This document shows, one piece after another, positions 59,625 to 64,000 of a stretch of 64,000 bases of DNA. A model generated the notes under the pieces. That model did no database searches, was not told the origin of the DNA, and was given only the letters and a program-made list of their open reading frames with translations. Origin of the DNA: Streptomyces broussonetiae (lineage in GTDB: Bacteria > Actinomycetota > Actinomycetes > Streptomycetales > Streptomycetaceae); contig NZ_CP047020.1 in assembly GCF_009796285.1 (NCBI RefSeq), forward strand, positions 3,906,001 to 3,970,000, in the 5' to 3' direction. The first letter of the stretch is position 1. Each line of letters opens with the position of its first letter. Made by a program: the position numbers and the translations under genes.

Positions 59625-61979
59625 TCAGTCCCGCAGCAGATCAGGCACACCGGACGCGTCCGGCTCGTCGCGCTCCCCCGACACCACCGTCAGCTGCTGG
59701 GTGGCCCGGGTCAGCGCCACGTACAGCACCCGCAGTCCGGCCGGGGACTCGTCGGCGATCTCCGCCGGGGAGACGACCACCGTCGCGTCGTACTCCAGGC
59801 CCTTGGCCTCCAGGCTGCCGAGCGCCACCACCCGGTCGCCGAGCCCGGCCAGCCAGCGCCGGGCCTCCTCGCGCCGGTTCATCGCGACGACCACGCCGAC
59901 CGTGCCGTCCACCCGGTCCAGGAGCTGCTCGGCCGCCGCGCGCACGGACCGCTCCAGCGAGTCCCCTACGACGGTGAAGCGCGGCTCGACCCCGGTGGAG
60001 CGCACCGCACTGGGCGCCTCGGCGCCGGGCATGGCGAGGGCGAGGACCTTGGCGGCCAGCTGGGCGATCTCGGACGGGTTGCGGTAGTTCACGGTGAGCT
60101 GGAAGCGCCGCCGGGGCCGGGTGCCGAGGGCCTCGTCGCGGGCCTCGGCCGCCTCGTCGGGGTCGGACCAGGAGGACTGGGCCGCGTCCCCCACGACCGT
60201 CCAGGTGGCGTGCCGGCCGCGGCGGCCGACCATCCTCCACTGCATCGGCGTGAGGTCCTGCGCCTCGTCCACGATGACGTGCGCGTACTCGGTGCGCTCC
60301 TGCGCGAGGCGCTCGGCCCGCTCGCGCTGCGTCTCCTCGCGCACCGGCATCAGCTCCTCCAGCCCGGTGAGCTGGTCCAGCGGGTCCAGCTCGCGCTTCC
60401 TGCGCGGCCGGGCCGGGGCGCCGAGGATCGCCTGCAGCTCGTCCAGCATGGCGATGTCGTGCACGGAGTGGCCGTCCCGCTTGAGGGAGCGGGCGACCTT
60501 GCGGACCTCGCCGGGGTTGAGGATCCGGCGCGCCCAGCGGCCCAGCCGGCGCTCGTCGGACATGGCCGAAAGGACCTGCTTCGGGGTCAGCTCGGGCCAC
60601 CAGGCGTCGAGGAACGCGATGAACGAGTCCTCGGACAGGACGTCCTCGTCGAAGGAGGACCGCAGCTCGGCGGCCAGCTCCGGGTCGCTGTGCCGGGTGG
60701 TGGCGCCGGAGCGGTCCCACAGTGCGTCCAGCAGCAGCCTGCGGGCCCGCGGGCGCAGCAGGTTGACGGGCGCGGTGCCGCCGAGCGCGGTACGGCGGAT
60801 ACGTTCCAGCTCGGCCGCCTCCAGCTCGAGACGGCGCCCGAAGGCGACGACGCGCAGCCGCCCGGGCGGGCCGGCGAAGCCCTGCGGCCCGGCGTCCCCG
60901 TCGTGCGCGGGCCCCTCCCCGGACCCCAGCTCCAGAGCGCCCCTGGCCGCCTTCCGCAGCACCTTCAGCATCCGGTACGAGCCCTTGGCGCGGGCCACGG
61001 ACGGGGAGTCGTACAGCGTGGCCTCCGCGCCGTCGACCAGCGAGCCGATCGCACGGATGGCGACCTGGCCCTCCTCGCCGAGCGAGGGCAGCACGCCCTC
61101 GGTGTACGCGACGAGCAGCGGGGTCGGCGAGACGATGAGGATGCCACCGGAGTACCGTCGCCGGTCCTGGTACAGGAGATAGGCGGCACGGTGGAGCGCG
61201 ACGGCGGTCTTGCCGGTGCCCGGGCCGCCCTCCACGTACGTGATCGAGGCGGCGGGCGCCCGGATGACCAGGTCCTGCTCGGCCTGGATGGAGGAGACGA
61301 TGTCCCGCATGGTGTGGCTGCGGGCCTGGCCGAGAGCGGCCATGAGGGCGCCGTCGCCGATGACGGGCAGTTCGTGCCCGTCGAGGCGGGCGGTCAGCTC
61401 GGGCCGCATGAGGTCGTCCTCGACGCCGAGTACCCGGCGTCCCTTGGACCGGATGACCCGGCGCCGGACGACCCGGCCCGGATCCACCGGAGTGGCCCGG
61501 TAGAACGGCGCGGCGGCGGGTGCGCGCCAGTCGATGACCAGCGGCGCGTAGTCCTCGTCGAGGACGCCGATGCGGCCGATGTGCAGGGTCTCGGCGATGT
61601 CGGCGGTGTTGTCGTCCCGCACGGCGCCCTCGGCGGGCTCCACGGCGGTGTAGGCCCCGTCGGGCCCCTTCTTGCCGTCCTTGCCCAGCAGCAGGTCGAT
61701 CCGCCCGAAGAGGAAGTCCTCGAACTCGTTGTTGAGCCGGTTCAGGTGGATGCCGGCGCGGAAGACCTGTGCGTCGCGCTCGGCGAGCGCGCCCGGGGTG
61801 CCGACCTGGCCGCGCTTGGCCGCGTCGCTCATCAGGAACTCGGCCTCGTGGATCTTCTCCTCGAGCCGCCGGTACACCCGGTCCAGGTGTTCCTGTTCGA
61901 CGCTGATCTCCCGGTCACGGACGGAATCGTGTGCGCCGTGTACCGAGCCGACCGCGGACTGCTGAACCTGAGCGGCCAC
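59625..61979 (-). CDS. HelD-like RNA polymerase-associated SF1 ATPase
   Basis: A 784-residue UvrD/Rep-fold ATPase with the HelD plan: an N-terminal coiled coil (about residues 25-50, VEQEHLDRVYRRLEEKIHEAEF), a bridging region with VIDWRAPAAAPFY, Walker A GGPGTGKTAV (251-260), an insert, then VIVDEAQDLTPMQW, SWSDP and VLYVALTRATQQL. HelD proteins use ATP to free stalled RNA polymerase and, as HelR, can give rifamycin tolerance. No rifamycin-associated element is visible upstream. The start is ATG 61979. Confidence 0.88.
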   Translation of the reverse strand: MAAQVQQSAVGSVHGAHDSVRDREISVEQEHLDRVYRRLEEKIHEAEFLMSDAAKRGQVGTPGALAERDAQVFRAGIHLNRLNNEFEDFLFGRIDLLLGKDGKKGPDGAYTAVEPAEGAVRDDNTADIAETLHIGRIGVLDEDYAPLVIDWRAPAAAPFYRATPVDPGRVVRRRVIRSKGRRVLGVEDDLMRPELTARLDGHELPVIGDGALMAALGQARSHTMRDIVSSIQAEQDLVIRAPAASITYVEGGPGTGKTAVALHRAAYLLYQDRRRYSGGILIVSPTPLLVAYTEGVLPSLGEEGQVAIRAIGSLVDGAEATLYDSPSVARAKGSYRMLKVLRKAARGALELGSGEGPAHDGDAGPQGFAGPPGRLRVVAFGRRLELEAAELERIRRTALGGTAPVNLLRPRARRLLLDALWDRSGATTRHSDPELAAELRSSFDEDVLSEDSFIAFLDAWWPELTPKQVLSAMSDERRLGRWARRILNPGEVRKVARSLKRDGHSVHDIAMLDELQAILGAPARPRRKRELDPLDQLTGLEELMPVREETQRERAERLAQERTEYAHVIVDEAQDLTPMQWRMVGRRGRHATWTVVGDAAQSSWSDPDEAAEARDEALGTRPRRRFQLTVNYRNPSEIAQLAAKVLALAMPGAEAPSAVRSTGVEPRFTVVGDSLERSVRAAAEQLLDRVDGTVGVVVAMNRREEARRWLAGLGDRVVALGSLEAKGLEYDATVVVSPAEIADESPAGLRVLYVALTRATQQLTVVSGERDEPDASGVPDLLRD

Positions 61980-62082
61980 CGGGCCCCCTTCTGACGTGCT
62001 GGGCAGCCGTCAACCGTACGCGAAGGGGACCGTCAAAGCTACGGGACAGCAGTTCGCCGGGGGCGCGGGTCCCTGCCTGGAC

Positions 62083-62107
62083 GCGGCTCCGCCGCGCGGG
62101 CGCGACC
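62083..62107. repeat. Dispersed intergenic repeat, copy 2
   Basis: 25 bp identical to 57104-57128, in the spacer between the anti-sigma factor and HelD-like genes. See copy 1. Confidence 0.75.
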
Positions 62108-62197
62108 AGCCACGACGCGACCGGCGGGCGGGCGGGCTCGGACAGGACACACCCGGCCGGGCCCGCGCCGCAGGCGTCGTGCGTTCGACCGCAGGCG

Positions 62198-63028
62198 CTA
62201 CGCGTTCACCTGCACCAGCTTCTTGCCGTCGAAGGTCACGATCTCGAAGTGGTCGATCTCGTTCGGCTTGAAGGCCGTGGCGCCGCCGATGTAGAGCGGT
62301 TTCTTGGCGTCGTCCGTCTTCGCGTCCGGAATGCCGTAGCCCCAGTCGGGCACGGACCAGGACGACATGGTCACGCGTTGCCCGTTCTTGGCGACGGCCA
62401 CCAGGGAGCACTTGAGCGGGCCCTTGACGTTCTTCAGCTCCAGGACCGCCTGGGTGCCCCAGTCCTTCTGCTCCATGCCGACGGTCGCACTGGCATGGGA
62501 CGTCGGGTCGGTGGCCGACTTCTTCTCGGCCATGGCGGAGAACGTGGTCTGCGCGGACGCGGTGACCTGACCACCGCCGCCCGACGAGCCGCTGTTCGCG
62601 GCGATGGCGGCCAGCGGCCCGGCGATGATCAGCGCGGCGGCCGCGGCGATCATGTAGAAGGAGCGTCGCCGCTTCTGGGCGCGCTTCTCCGCCACCTCGT
62701 CGACCAGCTTCTCCACGATCCGCGGGCTGGGCCTGGCGGACAGCGAGTCGCCGATCGCGGGCGTGCTGCCGGAGCCCGGCAGATCCGCGAGCGCGGCGAG
62801 CATCGGCTCCATCCCGGCCAGCTCGTCCAGTTGCTGGGCGCACCACTCGCAGCCGGCGAGATGCGCCTCGAAAGCGGTTGCCTCGGCGTCGTCGAGGATC
62901 CCGAGGGCATAGGCGCCGACGGTCTCGTGCTCGCTGGGCACCGAAGATCCTGAACCGGGATGCATGGGCCCAGACATACCCGGACCACCCATGCCGAATC
63001 CCTGCACTCCCCCGTAACCATTGCTCAT
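62198..63028 (-). CDS. Anti-sigma factor, zinc-type with one membrane helix (RsuA-like)
   Basis: A 276-residue membrane protein. The N-terminal ZAS domain has the zinc pattern His-x3-Cys-x2-Cys in HLAGCEWCAQQL after TVGAYALGILDDAEATAFEAH. One membrane helix follows (about residues 125-145, YMIAAAAALIIAGPLAAIAA), then an extracytoplasmic sensor-like domain ending IVTFDGKKLVQVNA. ATG 63028 shares its first base with the stop of the sigma gene. It should hold that sigma factor inactive until an envelope signal releases it. Confidence 0.9.
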   Translation of the reverse strand: MSNGYGGVQGFGMGGPGMSGPMHPGSGSSVPSEHETVGAYALGILDDAEATAFEAHLAGCEWCAQQLDELAGMEPMLAALADLPGSGSTPAIGDSLSARPSPRIVEKLVDEVAEKRAQKRRRSFYMIAAAAALIIAGPLAAIAANSGSSGGGGQVTASAQTTFSAMAEKKSATDPTSHASATVGMEQKDWGTQAVLELKNVKGPLKCSLVAVAKNGQRVTMSSWSVPDWGYGIPDAKTDDAKKPLYIGGATAFKPNEIDHFEIVTFDGKKLVQVNA

Positions 63029-63588
63029 CACGCCGTCACCCCCCGCTCCTCCAGTGCCAGCTTCATCGATCGCAGGGCATAGAACACCCGAGACCGCACC
63101 GTGCCGCTGGGAATGCCCAGCGTCTCGGCCGCCTCATTGACCGTACGCCCCTTGAAGTACGTCTCTACGAGCACCTCCCGGTGGGCCGGGGTCAGGTCGT
63201 CGAGCGCGTCCGACAGCGTCATCAGCCATAGCGCCTTGTCGATCTCGTCCTCCGCGGGGATGACCTCCAGCGGCGACGGATCGACCTCCTGCGGCCGGGC
63301 CTGCCGGCTGCGGTGGCCGTCGATGACGATGCGGCGCGCGACCGTCACCAGCCAGGGGCGTACCGATCCGGTCGCCCGATTGAGCTGACCGGCGTTCTTC
63401 CAGGCACGGATGAGCGTTTCCTGTACGACGTCCTCGGCGCGCTGGCGATCACCGGCGACCAGCCGCAGGACATACGCGAGCAGAGGTCCGGCGTGCTCTC
63501 GATACAGCGCACGCATCAGCTCCTCATCGGGTTCCGAGGGCTGTGAGGACATGCGATGTCGGGCCCTCGATCCACGTTCATTGGCCAC
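63028..63588 (-). CDS. sigU: ECF sigma factor, SigU type
   Basis: A 186-residue ECF sigma. Region 2 is visible as ALYREHAGPLLAYVLRLVAGDRQRAEDVVQETLIRAWKN, and region 4 as LDDLTPAHREVLVETYFKGRTVNEAAETLGIPSGTVRSRVFYAL. Identity as SigU rests on the neighbour order (malic enzyme, HelD, anti-sigma). I chose GTG 63588, with AAGGA 7 nt upstream; ATG 63552 is a shorter alternative, and the frame to 63810 is non-coding. Its stop overlaps the anti-sigma start, coupling synthesis. Confidence 0.9.
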   Translation of the reverse strand: MANERGSRARHRMSSQPSEPDEELMRALYREHAGPLLAYVLRLVAGDRQRAEDVVQETLIRAWKNAGQLNRATGSVRPWLVTVARRIVIDGHRSRQARPQEVDPSPLEVIPAEDEIDKALWLMTLSDALDDLTPAHREVLVETYFKGRTVNEAAETLGIPSGTVRSRVFYALRSMKLALEERGVTA

Positions 63589-63870
63589 GGCCGCATCCTT
63601 GCGCACGCCCACCTCCGGTGTCCGGGGGTTCCCCCAGTCGGTCGCTCGCCCACCCGTACGGACACCAGCGCCGACGTGTTCAAACGGAAGCGACAGTTTT
63701 CTCGGGGGTGGCGTGACGAGCGGGACATGCGCACACATTCCCACCGCATGATCTTTGCATTTCCGACACATCGCCGGGTGGACGGGCGGAGCGGCAGACC
63801 TGCCCGGCAAGAGCCGCCGGAAAACCGGGTGTTACACAAATCACTCGCCGCGCGAGGGGTCCCGCGCCGC

Positions 63871-64000
63871 TCAGGCCCGCGCGAGGGCGGCCCGCCTCCG
63901 GTGCCGGGCCACCCGCTCCCGGTTCCCGCAGACCTCGCTGGAGCACCACCGCCGGCGCCGCCCCCGCGACGTGTCCAGGTACACGAGCGGGCAGTTGTCC
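63871..64000 (-). CDS. C-terminal part of a CGNR zinc-finger protein (5' end outside window)
   Basis: The minus-strand frame is open from the window edge (first full codon at 63999) to TGA at 63871. The 42 residues include a CGNR zinc finger, WCSSEVCGNRERVARHRRR, with the upstream Cys-Pro (DNCPLVYLD). Full-length members are about 180-200 residues, with an N-terminal ABATE-type domain, and are thought to be transcription regulators. The start lies beyond the window. 63589-63870 holds the sigU promoter region and no further gene. Confidence 0.75.
   Translation of the reverse strand, partial: DNCPLVYLDTSRGRRRRWCSSEVCGNRERVARHRRRAALARA

Noticed and set aside
61980..62197. Possible rifamycin-associated element upstream of the HelD-like gene
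   Set aside because: I found no inverted repeat resembling that element. Two TTGACG hexamers are present but do not form a palindrome.
1..64000. CRISPR array, transposon or biosynthetic gene cluster
   Set aside because: No regularly spaced repeats with unique spacers, no transposase or polyketide/peptide synthase motifs were seen. All gene groups are core metabolic or envelope functions.

Overview
The window is high-GC actinobacterial chromosome and fits Streptomyces throughout. Evidence includes GC-saturated third codon positions, an SsgA-family sporulation protein, DasR-type operators beside N-acetylglucosamine PTS genes, a CysM/CysO/Mec cysteine cluster, RDD/DUF2510 proteins and an ECF sigma/anti-sigma pair. 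As I remember it, the gene order follows the S. coelicolor SCO2897-SCO2955 neighbourhood, so this is conserved core chromosome rather than an island. I see no phage, transposase, CRISPR array or biosynthetic cluster.

Layout. 1-4,650: end of a DUF3618 protein, a stand-alone GroES paralogue, a guanidinium-type SMR exporter behind a guanidine-III riboswitch candidate, and a class A penicillin-binding protein. 4,855-8,639: three-gene ABC-2 exporter, DUF1707 protein and a small exported protein. 8,737-12,840: rph, then nagF divergent from nagE1-nagE2, with three DasR operators. 12,859-17,253: metallo-hydrolase, membrane-anchored MazF-like protein, lipoprotein and sedolisin protease. 17,313-24,448: cysM-cysO and mec, amino-acid permease, DUF2017-clpS, pncB and pncA. 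24,570-33,648: M6 protease, two RDD proteins, ssgG-like gene, FAD oxidase and TPR protein. 33,651-39,119: hppD, an Lrp regulator and a four-gene osmoprotectant ABC transporter. 39,189-46,125: S16-type protease, IclR regulator, helicase, MFS transporter, tRNA-Cys and a SUKH-like protein. 46,332-51,552: three-gene molybdenum hydroxylase operon. 51,803-54,300: cytoplasmic GH20 hexosaminidase with the wreck of a sugar ABC operon. 54,449-64,000: DUF3039, YqgE, MurA, HU, malic enzyme, HelD-like ATPase, anti-sigma and sigma factors, and a partial CGNR protein.

Functional links. Amino-sugar use appears twice: GlcNAc PTS import under DasR-type sites, and a hexosaminidase whose uptake transporter has apparently been deleted. 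Cysteine is probably made by the protein-thiocarboxylate route. pncA and pncB form the NAD salvage pair, and DUF2017 is co-transcribed with the ClpS adaptor.

Most interesting points: the guanidine-III riboswitch candidate; a deletion fusing a sugar-binding lipoprotein signal peptide to a beheaded permease; a CysO homologue ending Gly-Gly-Met-Arg next to its putative processing protease; three evenly spaced TGTCATG repeats before the sedolisin gene; a molybdenum-hydroxylase iron-sulfur subunit with a disordered extension of about 435 residues; and repeated Thr-Gln-Val-Leu-Arg-Arg motifs in the penicillin-binding protein tail.
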